Below are positions 1 to 8,053 of a stretch of DNA of 64,000 bases, in pieces. The stretch covers positions 1 through 64,000 of the forward strand of contig DUCN01000026.1 of assembly GCA_012959805.1 (NCBI GenBank), written 5' to 3'. The notes beneath the pieces were generated by a model. It worked only from the letters and a program-made list of their open reading frames with translations. It made no database searches and had not been told where the DNA came from. Within the stretch, counting starts at the first letter, position 1. Each line of letters starts with the position of its first letter. Both the position numbers and the translations under genes were made by a program. This stretch comes from Myxococcales bacterium (lineage in GTDB: Bacteria > Myxococcota_A > UBA9160 > UBA4427).

Positions 1-260
1 CTTTTTCACCCTCACTGCGACAAATCTTATCTCTTTTGGCTTGACTTGAGGGACAGCCACTCATTTACTTTGGATGCGATCCCCCTGATTGCAGTCCCGA
101 TGATTTGGGCCGAGTCCGCTGAGAGAAGCGGTACGGCAGACGCTGCTAGAGACGGCCTGAGAGGGCGTCGGAGAGAGCTTTGGAACAAGCGTTGGAAGTC
201 GCTCCAGACCTGCGAGCGAAGGACACCACAAAATCGACGGTGCGTGAGCATTTCAAGACC

Positions 261-290
261 CGAGAGGTCGTCTAATTGCTCGACCTCTCG
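261..290. repeat. Perfect 10-bp inverted repeat over the MerR start
   Basis: CGAGAGGTCG at 261-270 and CGACCTCTCG at 281-290 are exact reverse complements separated by 10 bp. The in-frame TAA (273-275) and the TTG start (276) lie in the loop. MerR proteins bind dyads, so this could be an autoregulatory operator, or an RNA hairpin over the start. Coincidence with HTH coding sequence is also possible. Confidence 0.5.
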
Positions 291-746
291 AGAAGACAGC
301 TCCAATACTGGGCCAAGACGGGTCTGATCGTGCCCTCAGCGCGCACGCCCGGCGGTCACCACCGTTACAGCTTCGATGACCTCGTCGCCCTCAAGGCAAC
401 CAAACGACTGATCGACGCCGGCGTCTCCGTCCAGAAGATCCGACGAACCGTCTCCGCCTTGCTTGAGCTCTTCCCTCGGGTCGGCCGACCACTCGGCGAA
501 CTGGTACTCGTTGCGACGGGAGACGTGGTGCTCGCATTCCAGGACGGTACGGTCTTCGAGGCGATCAGCGGCCAGGAATGGGTCTTCCCCGTCGCCGATT
601 TCGAACGAGAAGTTCTCGCTTATCGATCGAATGGTCAGCGAGCGCAGCAACGAAATGGAACCAACACTCCGGACTCATCGATGCCGGCGAAACCTGGACC
701 TCGCGGAACGAAGCACGACAAGAAGGATTGGAGCCAAACGGCCTGA
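276..746 (+). CDS. MerR-family transcriptional regulator, 5' end interrupted by a stop
   Basis: The protein begins inside a MerR winged-helix DNA-binding domain: SRRQLQYWAKTGLIVPS followed by GGHHRYSFDDL is the standard MerR HTH/wing pattern. As called (TTG start, 156 aa) it lacks about the first ten HTH residues. Reading upstream in the same frame from a GTG at 240 gives REHFKTREVV, then TAA at 273-275, then LLDLSRRQ; FKTREVV is exactly the missing MerR helix start. The gene is therefore either a recent nonsense pseudogene, re-initiated at TTG 276, or carries a sequence error. The C-terminal half (about residues 70-156) is unassigned and ends in a basic, low-complexity tail. It lies 85 bp upstream of the ParA gene and may be its regulator (inference). 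Confidence 0.7.
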   Translation: MLDLSRRQLQYWAKTGLIVPSARTPGGHHRYSFDDLVALKATKRLIDAGVSVQKIRRTVSALLELFPRVGRPLGELVLVATGDVVLAFQDGTVFEAISGQEWVFPVADFEREVLAYRSNGQRAQQRNGTNTPDSSMPAKPGPRGTKHDKKDWSQTA

Positions 747-831
747 ACGACTGACTATTAGAAGTTAAGAAGAATACAGATACCACGCCCGCGCATCAGT
801 TCGCGGTCGAAACGCCTCGGGGGGGGACGTC

Positions 832-1929
832 ATGCGTGTCATCGCAATCGTGAATCAAAAGGGTGGTTGTGGAAAAACGACCACCACCGTCAATCTCGCC
901 GGGGCCTTGGCCGCCGACGGTGCTCGAGTCCTGATCCTTGACATGGATCCGCAGGCTCATGCCACTCTGGCGATGGGTCTCGAACCGGACGACCTCGACG
1001 CAAATCTCTACGAAGTCCTCGTTGAGCCCGCTGGAGCAAGCCGGCTTGACTCGGTCATCATCGATGTCGGCGACAAGATCGATATCGCGCCTTCGAGCAT
1101 CGTATTGTCTGCCCTCGAGCAAAAGCTCGCGGCAGAACGACACGATACGCGGACCGAGCGTCTTGCCGTGGCCCTCGACACACTGCAACCGCTCTATGAC
1201 TACGTTTTGATCGACTGCCCGCCTAACGTAGGGCTACTCACTTTCAACGCCTTGCGAGCGGCCAGTGAGGTCATCATCCCGCTCGAGACGAGCTTCTTTG
1301 CCATCGACGGAGTCCAGAAACTTCTCGAGACGATCGGACTCCTCTCCGATCGAATAGGACACGAGCTCTCCGTTCGCGTACTTCCGACGCTCTATGATGG
1401 GCGCACCCGATATGCGCGCCAGACGCTCGGCGACATTCGGGAACTCTTCAAAGAGCTCTGCTTCGATACCGTGATTAGGCTCAACGTGAAGCTGCGCGAG
1501 GCCGCTCGCGAGGGCGTCCCGATCTCCGTCTATGCGAAATCAGCGAACGGCGCGATGGATTATGCGTCGGTGGCGATGGAAGTCGCTGCGTCCCCTCCAG
1601 AGCAGAGGCCGACCAGTGACCGCTCCGCGGACCAGGAGGAGTCAGCGGAAGCCGGACCGCCGCGCGAAGTCGTGGTGCGCTTCACGGACGCGGAGGCCGG
1701 GGACGTCCGAATCGCCGGCGACTTCAACGGCTGGGTTCCGGACCGAGGCGTCCGCTCCTTGATTGCCTCCGAGGGACAGAATCGAGTTTGGACGAAGATC
1801 CTCTCCCTCGAACCAGGAACCTATCAATATCGATATGTCGTTGACGGCGAGTGGCGGGAGGACCCATCGAATCCGCAATCCGAGCCCGGGCCCACTGGCC
1901 AACTGAATTCGATTCTTCAAGTCCACTGA
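832..1929 (+). CDS. ParA-type ATPase fused to a C-terminal CBM48/AMPK-like glycogen-binding domain
   Basis: Residues 1-250 are a ParA/Soj ATPase with the deviant Walker A KGGCGKTT (signature Lys10 and Lys15), Walker A' LDMDPQAH near 36 and Walker B VLIDCPP near 125. Such ATPases dimerise on ATP, bind DNA or membranes and position plasmids, chromosomes or protein clusters. After a Pro/Glu-rich linker (about 250-272), residues 275-365 match the CBM48/AMPK1-CBM immunoglobulin-like fold: VVVRF, VRIAGDFNGWVP, then PGTYQYRYVVDGEWR. At 365 aa it is about 100 aa longer than a plain ParA. No ParB follows. The ATG start has a G-rich ribosome site just upstream. The ATPase assignment is firm; what the extra domain binds is unknown. 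Confidence 0.9.
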   Translation: MRVIAIVNQKGGCGKTTTTVNLAGALAADGARVLILDMDPQAHATLAMGLEPDDLDANLYEVLVEPAGASRLDSVIIDVGDKIDIAPSSIVLSALEQKLAAERHDTRTERLAVALDTLQPLYDYVLIDCPPNVGLLTFNALRAASEVIIPLETSFFAIDGVQKLLETIGLLSDRIGHELSVRVLPTLYDGRTRYARQTLGDIRELFKELCFDTVIRLNVKLREAAREGVPISVYAKSANGAMDYASVAMEVAASPPEQRPTSDRSADQEESAEAGPPREVVVRFTDAEAGDVRIAGDFNGWVPDRGVRSLIASEGQNRVWTKILSLEPGTYQYRYVVDGEWREDPSNPQSEPGPTGQLNSILQVH

Positions 1930-1978
1930 ACTTCCGCGCGGGCCATGCCCGCCTGACTGACGACCTTCGAGGAAGACA

Positions 1979-2842
1979 TTGCCGCGTGATCTGGCCGACG
2001 TGCTTCACTATTTCTTGCCCGAGATCGACTCTGATAAAGATGACGGACCGAAGATCGCGACTTCAACGCCAGCGGATGCGTCGCCTCGTCTGAACCAGCC
2101 ACCACCTGTGATCACTCGGAGAGTCCATCGCGATCCGAACACCAAGCCGGCACTGCCACTTCCCATACTGGGCCTGCCCATCGGTGAGCGAGACGTTGTC
2201 CGTTCCGCACTCGCCTGGAACCTTGCAATCGAGACCGCGAGGCTCGGCGCATTGACGGTCATCGTGACGCCCTCCTCCGACCAGGGCTCGCCACTCTGGC
2301 CGGAACCTGGACCCGGTCCCTTGGGTTCCGAATTGATCTTCTGTCCGGCAACCGATCTCGAAAGTCTGTACAAAGTCGCCGAAGAGCTGGCTCATTCCCG
2401 AGCTGGCCAGAACGGCCGTGGAGGAATCGTCTTCGTCCGAATCCCACCGGCTTGGCTCACTCGTCGAGAATCCCTTGCGGGTCCGGTCCAATGGATGCTT
2501 TTGCTCACCTCCGCCAATCGACGGGATCTCGATGAAGCGTTTGAACTGGCAAAATCGCTGGTGGCATCGAATCCGGTTGCCGAAATCGGTGTATCGATTC
2601 ATGGCGTGACCCGTATCGCGGAAGCCAAGAATGCATTCGAGTATCTCTCGAGAACCAGTCTCGAGCGACTGGGCATCACGCTCTCCAGTTACGGACTCCT
2701 CGTCGATGACCTGCATGTCTATCGCGCCATTGCCGCGCAGCGTCCCATCGGTCTCGCCCATCCCCAGGCACCAGCGACCCGTGCCTTGATGGACGTGGCG
2801 AGACTTCTCTATGAAGACGCACGGAGCCGAGTCCTTGGCTGA
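1979..2842 (+). CDS. MinD/ParA-like protein without a recognisable P-loop (hypothetical)
   Basis: 287 aa. The N-terminal 55 residues are a low-complexity linker. Residues 60-100 resemble the start of a MinD/FlhG fold: PILGLPIGERDVVRSALAWNLA followed by GALTVIVTPSSD, that is strand, loop, helix, strand. The Gly-Lys-Thr of Walker A is absent, so ATP hydrolysis is unlikely. Later segments such as GIVFVRIPP and VAEIGVSIHGV look like the remaining Rossmann-like strands. The TTG start is chosen because GAGGA lies five bases upstream. The gene follows parA by 49 bp and overlaps the next gene by 32 bp, so all three are probably co-transcribed. Function unknown; a non-catalytic partner of the ParA is a guess. 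Confidence 0.6.
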   Translation: MPRDLADVLHYFLPEIDSDKDDGPKIATSTPADASPRLNQPPPVITRRVHRDPNTKPALPLPILGLPIGERDVVRSALAWNLAIETARLGALTVIVTPSSDQGSPLWPEPGPGPLGSELIFCPATDLESLYKVAEELAHSRAGQNGRGGIVFVRIPPAWLTRRESLAGPVQWMLLLTSANRRDLDEAFELAKSLVASNPVAEIGVSIHGVTRIAEAKNAFEYLSRTSLERLGITLSSYGLLVDDLHVYRAIAAQRPIGLAHPQAPATRALMDVARLLYEDARSRVLG

Positions 2843-3494
2843 GCTCGAAGGGGAAAGCCGCCCCGAGCGCGCCAGCCTACGCCGAGCGATTCGACATCAG
2901 CTGCGCCGCTTCGATCCGACGATTCGCGTGGTCGCCGAAACGTTTCTGGCCGAATCCAGCCCGATCGATCTACTCGCTGTCGGCGGCGAAGGCGAGATGA
3001 TCAGTATCCGCATCGGAAACGACGCCGATGACGCCGCATTGCTCACCCGATCCCTCGCCGACCTCAGTTGGCTGCGACCGCGGCTCGCCGACTTTCTCAA
3101 ACTCGCCGCGGGGCTCGGCATCGAACCTTCTGCCGCCCCCCGCGCGATGCTCTTTTGCACACGCTTCAGCCCAGAGACCAGCGCGGCGGTCGAGAATTTC
3201 CCCTCCCTATCCATCGAACTCTTGACCTACCACTGTTTTCGCCAACAAGGCCAACTCTCGGTCCTGCTTGAATCCTGGGTGTCGGCGCGACCGAAAACAG
3301 GCAGTCGCAGCATCAGCGAAGACCAATCGAGCAAGTCGGCGGCGGCGGCGGCGGCGGAGAGCCATTCGCCCCTGGCCGGTGTGCCGAGTCCCTCCAGCTT
3401 CCGAACCGGCCTCACCGAGGCAGACCTGCGAAGCGACTCGCCGGGCGGAATTGAAGACCCGCCGCAAGCCGGAGAAGAGAAAACCCTCGCCTGA
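2811..3494 (+). CDS. Hypothetical protein with poly-Ala/low-complexity tail
   Basis: 227 aa, no family recognised. Residues 20-160 look folded, with alternating hydrophobic strands such as IDLLAVGGEGEMISIRI and AMLFCTRFSPE. A Ser/Pro/Glu-rich tail from about 165 includes a run of alanines encoded by tandem GCG triplets near 3340. It starts inside the end of the preceding MinD-like gene (32-bp overlap), so the two are probably translationally coupled. It could be the third member of the ParA module. Confidence 0.55.
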   Translation: MKTHGAESLAELEGESRPERASLRRAIRHQLRRFDPTIRVVAETFLAESSPIDLLAVGGEGEMISIRIGNDADDAALLTRSLADLSWLRPRLADFLKLAAGLGIEPSAAPRAMLFCTRFSPETSAAVENFPSLSIELLTYHCFRQQGQLSVLLESWVSARPKTGSRSISEDQSSKSAAAAAAESHSPLAGVPSPSSFRTGLTEADLRSDSPGGIEDPPQAGEEKTLA

Positions 3495-3585
3495 GCCTCG
3501 CCCGCCCGCCCGCCCTGTCGCCGCTTCCCCAAAACGAATTTATCGATACGCCCCCGGGAACATGGGCGAATCGGAGACAATTTTC

Positions 3586-3597
3586 GTCACCGGTGAC
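3586..3597. promoter_or_regulatory. 12-bp perfect palindrome upstream of the ECF sigma gene
   Basis: GTCACCGGTGAC is a perfect palindrome flanked by T/A tracts, 120 bp upstream of the likely sigma-factor start and 90 bp after the preceding stop. Its position in the promoter region suggests an operator. No specific regulator is assigned. Confidence 0.35.
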
Positions 3598-3715
3598 ATT
3601 TTTTGACACCACGCGATGCATCAAGGCCACATCCCATCAGGGGCTTCCATGGATCGAACTGGGCGATCCGGGAACAACTGGGCTTCGTGCCTGGAAGGAT
3701 TTGGCTTTGGACATC

Positions 3716-4333
3716 ATGAAACAGCAAGATGCAGCTCTTCATCATTCTGATCGAGCGCAAGACACGGCAAGCGCCACTCGAGCGCAGACGGATGAAATAC
3801 TGATTGATCGCGTGCGTGCCGGGGACCGGAGCGCATTCGACGAAATCTATCGCCGCTATTTCAAGCGCGTTTACGGTTTCCTCGACAAGCGGCTTCGAAA
3901 TCGCGCCGACTGCGAAGAAACGGCACAAGAAGTCTTCATCAACATCTTCTCATCACTTGACTCTTTTCGCGGTGAAGCGCCCTTTGCGGCGTGGGTCTTC
4001 GGTTTAACGCGACGCACGTTGGCTTCGCGATTTCGCCGCAAGCAGCATCCGACCGTGGCCCTATATGACGACGAGGACGAGCACGGCGTTTCGAGCGCCT
4101 CTGCGGGCGTATCGAGCGAGGCATCTCCACTCGAGAACTATGAGTTTGTCGAACTCGCGGCGCATCTCACTGCATCCCTCGAAAACGCTGTCTCACCAGA
4201 ACAGCGTCAACTCTTCGAACTCCATCATCTCCAGTCGATGCCCATCGCGGAGATTGCGCGGACGCTTTCCAAGAGCGAAGACTCTGTGAAGTCGAATCTC
4301 TATCGCACGCGAAAGGTGTTGATGGCACGCTAA
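3716..4333 (+). CDS. ECF-type RNA polymerase sigma factor
   Basis: 205 aa from ATG 3716; upstream in-frame TTG (3707) and GTG (3593) are alternative starts, and GGAAGGA at 3692-3698 would suit TTG 3707. Sigma region 2 is clear: AGDRSAFDEIYRRYFKRVYGF, then AEETAQEVF-like and FAAWVFGLTRRTLASRFRR for -10 recognition. Region 4 near the C-terminus (SPEQRQLFELHHLQSMPIAEIA then VKSNLYRTRKVL) is the -35-binding HTH. ECF factors direct RNA polymerase to stress or envelope promoters, usually with a linked anti-sigma factor. None is obvious here, although an alpha/beta-hydrolase-like protein follows by 17 bp. Family confident, regulon unknown. Confidence 0.88.
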   Translation: MKQQDAALHHSDRAQDTASATRAQTDEILIDRVRAGDRSAFDEIYRRYFKRVYGFLDKRLRNRADCEETAQEVFINIFSSLDSFRGEAPFAAWVFGLTRRTLASRFRRKQHPTVALYDDEDEHGVSSASAGVSSEASPLENYEFVELAAHLTASLENAVSPEQRQLFELHHLQSMPIAEIARTLSKSEDSVKSNLYRTRKVLMAR

Positions 4334-4350
4334 GCGCTAAGGTTCTGGCG

Positions 4351-5238
4351 ATGTCCGAATCCGCCATATACCGCCCGCATCCTGAAGAAGCCGCCAACGC
4401 GATGCTCCAGTCCGAATCGGCTGGGGTCAATTCCGAGGAAGTTTGGGCCGGCCTTCGAGCCGACCGTTTCGAACTCGTTTCACGTGGCGATTTCGTTTCC
4501 GGAATCCTCTATCGCCCAATCGAGATCGCGGAATCCACGCAGAACGACCCCGCCAGTCCCGGCGTCCCCCTGCTCCTGATTCAGCACGCGCTCGGCGGCA
4601 GCAACCTCGATAAATCTCTGGCCTGTGCTGCGGCCTGGGCAAAGCGAGGGCTCGCGGTCGCCAGCATCGATCTTCCCCTGCATGGAAGACGCGCGAGTCC
4701 CAAGTTGAGCGACCGCCTCATCGACGGCTGCCGGCGGATCGCAAGCGGCGAAGAACTCGATCTCGACACCGGGGCGCTGGTCGTAGAGTTCGCTCGCCAA
4801 TCGACCTCGGACCTGATTCGAACCCTCGACGCCCTCTCCGCCATCGATGGCGTGGACGCAAATCGAATCGGCTACATGGGCTTTGGATTGGGGGCCATCG
4901 TCGGGTCCTATCTCCTCGCTCACGACCCTCGTCCCTGCGCCGCGGTCTTCGTCCTCCGCGCAGATTCACTCGCAGACAAGCGAGGTCCCGACGAACTCGA
5001 CGCCGTCACTTATCTGGAAAAAGCCGGCATCTGGGCAGATGGCATCGGCGAAGCCCGGCGCCTGCTCTTCGTTGCGCCAGAGGGACCTGTAAAATCCACG
5101 GAAGAAAATCTGGACGCACTCTTCAAGGCTGCCCCTGAACCAAAGGAACTCCATCGCTTTGCCCCAGAGACCCCGGATCTCCCGAAGCAGACGCTCCAGA
5201 GAATCGAAGACTTCCTGAGTCAGGCTTTGAAGTTCTAA
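4351..5238 (+). CDS. Alpha/beta-hydrolase-fold protein lacking the nucleophile serine
   Basis: 295 aa. Fold markers are present: the oxyanion-loop region LLLIQHALGGSN (about 74-85), LAVASIDLPLHGRR (about 100-113) and the nucleophile elbow IGYMGFGLGAIVGSY (about 172-186). The elbow should read G-x-S-x-G, but residue 179 is Gly (codon GGA at 4885-4887), so the catalytic Ser is missing. Similar proteins belong to the dienelactone-hydrolase group. It is probably non-catalytic, or uses another chemistry. It lies 17 bp after the ECF sigma gene on the same strand, so it may be co-regulated or act as a binding partner. Its stop overlaps that of the convergent EI24-type gene. Confidence 0.7.
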   Translation: MSESAIYRPHPEEAANAMLQSESAGVNSEEVWAGLRADRFELVSRGDFVSGILYRPIEIAESTQNDPASPGVPLLLIQHALGGSNLDKSLACAAAWAKRGLAVASIDLPLHGRRASPKLSDRLIDGCRRIASGEELDLDTGALVVEFARQSTSDLIRTLDALSAIDGVDANRIGYMGFGLGAIVGSYLLAHDPRPCAAVFVLRADSLADKRGPDELDAVTYLEKAGIWADGIGEARRLLFVAPEGPVKSTEENLDALFKAAPEPKELHRFAPETPDLPKQTLQRIEDFLSQALKF

Positions 5239-6110
5239 CCGGCCGTGGTCCTTCGAATCGAGGCGTCGGCAGCGCGCGGCGGATTTCGCAACACGAGCAG
5301 AGTACCCGCCGTCACGAATCCCGGCATCACCAGCAAGTTGAGTCCCGGGACGAGACACGCCAGAAACGCCACTCCCCCAAACCCCGTCATCGTCGACATG
5401 TTTTCCCGTAGCCAGCGCCGACGATCGCGATATGGAATGCCCCGACGATCGAGCGCGAAGCCCGCGTAGTCCAGGGGCAGCAAGAGAATCGTCACCGCAA
5501 TGAGCATGGGAGCGGTCACGAAATGCGCACCCGGGATGATGAATCCGATCAATCCAAGCGAAGCCCAAACGCTCATCATGAAGAGTAGTCGCTGTAGCTC
5601 GGCCGCAAAACTTCGAAGCGTCTCGCTGATGAAATTGCCGGCCTCGAGGCTCTCTTGTGGGTTGTCCGCCTGCTCGATGCGCTCGACGCGAATCGAAAGC
5701 TGATCGAGAAATGGAGCACTCAACAGATTGGCGGTGAGGAGCGCAACGACCAGAACAAGAGCGAAACCCACGGCGACGCCAATCCATCCGATGAGCCAGA
5801 GGATGGCCCGTCCCGGTCCAACCCAGATCCACGACCACCAGCGAACCGCCTCCAACACTGGAAGCATCGAAACCCAGGCCTCGTGGATCATCTCTATGCG
5901 AACCCAGAAGAGCGAGACCGCCAAGCCGACAAGTAATGTGGCAAATAGGGCGGGAACCAACGCCAAGGGCCACAAACTTCGTTCTCGGCGCAGGAAAGCG
6001 ACACCTTCCCCGACCAACCCCACGCCCAAATGAATCCCACTCGCGTGCGTGACGTCTGCGACGTCGGCCGCTCTCTCTGCTCTGGCAACCTCAGGATCGC
6101 GTTCATTCAC
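5235..6110 (-). CDS. EI24-domain (CysZ-like) integral membrane protein
   Basis: About 291 aa from GTG 6110, where a GAGGTG ribosome site lies just upstream; an in-frame TTG at 6143 would add 11 residues. There are four to six hydrophobic segments, including SLWPLALVPALFATLLVGLA, ILWLIGWIGVAVGFALVLVV and GLIGFIIPGAHFVTAPMLIA. The C-terminal NMSTMTGFGGVAFLACLVPGLNLLVMPGFVTAGTLL pattern is typical of the EI24/CysZ family, described as inner-membrane sulfate transporters or proteins of unknown role. No sulfur genes are nearby, so transport of sulfate is not claimed. It converges on the hydrolase gene, with the two stop codons overlapping. Confidence 0.8.
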   Translation of the reverse strand: MNERDPEVARAERAADVADVTHASGIHLGVGLVGEGVAFLRRERSLWPLALVPALFATLLVGLAVSLFWVRIEMIHEAWVSMLPVLEAVRWWSWIWVGPGRAILWLIGWIGVAVGFALVLVVALLTANLLSAPFLDQLSIRVERIEQADNPQESLEAGNFISETLRSFAAELQRLLFMMSVWASLGLIGFIIPGAHFVTAPMLIAVTILLLPLDYAGFALDRRGIPYRDRRRWLRENMSTMTGFGGVAFLACLVPGLNLLVMPGFVTAGTLLVLRNPPRAADASIRRTTAG

Positions 6111-6191
6111 GTGGAATTCACCTCGCCTGCGCAGACGGCCCAACTAGGGCGGCGTTCATGCTGCACGCGCGGGCATCCGGAATCGCACGCT

Positions 6192-7553
6192 CTAGGACCC
6201 GGCAGAAACGCCGTCCGATAAGGCCTTGATCTGCGCGAGTATCTCGTCGCGCCGCTGCTCCATTTCGTCCTTCGTATCCGCTTCGAGATTGAGGCGCAAA
6301 ACCGGCTCGGTATTCGAAGGGCGGATATTGAACCACCAGGTCGGATAGCGAACGAGTAGTCCGTCGAGGCGCGAAACCTCGGGGGCGGAGGCATGCTCTC
6401 CGGCAATCGTTTCGATGACGAAATCAACATCGGCGACGCGACGATTGATCTCGCCGCTCGCGGAATAACATCGAAACGGTTCGATCAGCTCAGCCAACGG
6501 TCTGCCCTCACGACCCAACACGTCAAGCAGTGCGACGAACGCCGCAGTCCCATCGTCGGCGATCAGGTTCTCGGAGAAACGAAAATACAGATGGCCCGAC
6601 AATTCACCAGCGAAAATCGCGCCCTCCTCCCTCATCTGTGCCTTGACGAAGGAATGCCCGACGCGACACATCTTTGCAACACCACCGCAACGCTCGACCT
6701 CCTCTGCCACCACACGACTCGATCGCAGATCGTAGAGAACCAGCGCTCCCGGCTCTCGGACTAGCAAATGACGGGCGATCAGCGCCGTCGCGAGGTCAGC
6801 GGAAATCGGCTGTCCCGTTCCATCGACAAACACCGCGCGATCTCCGTCACCATCGAACGCGACACCGAAATCACAGCCCTCCCGCCGCACCGCCTCGGCA
6901 ACATCGGCCAGGTTCTCGACTTTCAGCGGGTCGGCTTCGTGGTTCGGAAAACTCCCATCCGGCTCGAAATAGAGCCGCACGACCTCGATCGGAAGCTTCT
7001 CGAGAATCGGTTCGAGTCCGACCGACGCCATTCCATTTCCACAGTCGATCGCAACCTTGAGCGCCGGAAAGTTCTCGCCCACAGCCATGGCGTGTTCGGT
7101 GTACCCCTCGCCGACGTCGAAGGAAGATAAGCCGCCCCGCGGTGCGGCTGTTTCCGCATCGCTTCTCGCCTCGACCAACGCCTCGATTTCCTTCAGTCCA
7201 CTCGCCTCACCAACGGGTACTGCATGCGCTCGACAGATCTTGAAGCCGTTGTATTCGCCCGGGTTGTGCGATGCCGTCACCATGATTCCTGCCGCGGCAT
7301 CCAGCCGATCAACGCCGAAATACAGCATCGGTGTCGCCGTCAGCCCCAGTTCGATGACGTCCATGCCCTCGTCGCGAATGCCATCGATAAGCGCTTCCGT
7401 GAGCTCCGGCGAGTGTGTTCTGGCATCCCGACCGACCGCGATCGGCCCCTTCCCAATGAAATGAGCGGCGGCGCGCCCGATCCCGTAAGCCTTCTTCGCG
7501 TCGAGCTCCGTCGGAACGATGCCTCGTATGTCGTATGCCTTGAATAGTGCCAT
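6192..7553 (-). CDS. Phosphomannomutase/phosphoglucomutase
   Basis: 453 aa from ATG 7553 (MALFKAYDIRG), which matches the usual start of this family better than the longer open frame. It interconverts hexose 6- and 1-phosphates through a phosphoserine. The active-site loop TASHNP (about residue 95), metal-binding DGDGDR (about 240), sugar-binding GELSGHLYFR (about 325) and C-terminal phosphate-binding RPSNTEPVLRL (about 420) are all present, giving a complete four-domain enzyme. Products feed GDP-mannose or glucose-1-phosphate for surface polysaccharide. It is transcribed leftward and divergently from tatA. Confidence 0.95.
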   Translation of the reverse strand: MALFKAYDIRGIVPTELDAKKAYGIGRAAAHFIGKGPIAVGRDARTHSPELTEALIDGIRDEGMDVIELGLTATPMLYFGVDRLDAAAGIMVTASHNPGEYNGFKICRAHAVPVGEASGLKEIEALVEARSDAETAAPRGGLSSFDVGEGYTEHAMAVGENFPALKVAIDCGNGMASVGLEPILEKLPIEVVRLYFEPDGSFPNHEADPLKVENLADVAEAVRREGCDFGVAFDGDGDRAVFVDGTGQPISADLATALIARHLLVREPGALVLYDLRSSRVVAEEVERCGGVAKMCRVGHSFVKAQMREEGAIFAGELSGHLYFRFSENLIADDGTAAFVALLDVLGREGRPLAELIEPFRCYSASGEINRRVADVDFVIETIAGEHASAPEVSRLDGLLVRYPTWWFNIRPSNTEPVLRLNLEADTKDEMEQRRDEILAQIKALSDGVSAGS

Positions 7554-7717
7554 GGCCGTGACCTTAGCCTTCCGTTGTCCATAATGAGCTGAGAAAGAAT
7601 GTAGAGCCGATCCAGTACTCGTCAGTGCCTGGTTCTCGGGGCACCGCTTGACCGAGCAACTGGCCAGCGGCACCATGCTCGTGGGATCGCGCCATTTTTC
7701 GGCGCGTGGAGGATCCG

Positions 7718-7927
7718 ATGTTCGGAATGGGACCAATGGAACTCGGAATCATCCTTGTGATCGTGGTCGTGCTCTTCGGCGCGCGGCGACTCCCGGAGAT
7801 TGGTGCGGGATTCGGTAAGGCGATCAAGAATTTCAAAGTGGGCGTGTCCGGGGATGATGAAATTGACGTGACTCCCTCGTCCGATACCTCCGCAAAAGTC
7901 GATCACGGCGAAAATCCCGACTCTTGA
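7718..7927 (+). CDS. tatA: Twin-arginine translocase subunit TatA/TatE
   Basis: 69 aa from ATG 7718, with GGAGG five bases upstream; an in-frame GTG at 7706 is less likely. It has the canonical TatA layout: one N-terminal transmembrane helix ([23 protein letters not shown]), the FG-x-RRLP hinge, an amphipathic helix ([14 protein letters not shown]) and an acidic tail. TatA oligomers form the pore for folded Tat substrates at the inner membrane. tatB and tatC are not in the window, so this is an unlinked tatA. Confidence 0.95.
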   Translation: MFGMGPMELGIILVIVVVLFGARRLPEIGAGFGKAIKNFKVGVSGDDEIDVTPSSDTSAKVDHGENPDS

Positions 7928-7951
7928 TGTGAGTGGCTGGGGGCTCGCTCT

Positions 7952-8053
7952 GATTGGCTGAGGGCTCTAACTAGCTGAGGGCTCTGATTGGCTGAGGGCT
8001 CTAACTAGCTGAGGGCTCTGATTGGCTGAGGGCTCTAATTGGCCGGGGCCCTT
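7952..8053. repeat. 17-bp tandem repeat array, about six units
   Basis: Units of 17 bp alternate between GATTGGCTGAGGGCTCT (7952, 7986, 8020) and AACTAGCTGAGGGCTCT (7969, 8003), making a 34-bp higher-order period. A decayed unit follows at 8037 and a poor one precedes at 7931. The array sits between the convergent tatA and DUF3426 genes and covers the stop codon and last residues of the latter, so the protein end (SQSEPSAS) is written by repeat units. The unit is not a multiple of three, so copy number changes would alter the C-terminus. Confidence 0.9.

Noticed and set aside
2063..2761. Long antisense open frame opposite the MinD-like gene
   Set aside because: A shadow of the coding strand in GC-rich DNA with no recognisable protein features.
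3339..3360. GCG triplet run as a phase-variable microsatellite
   Set aside because: It is a triplet repeat inside a coding region, so copy changes would only alter alanine number, and such runs are common in GC-rich genomes.
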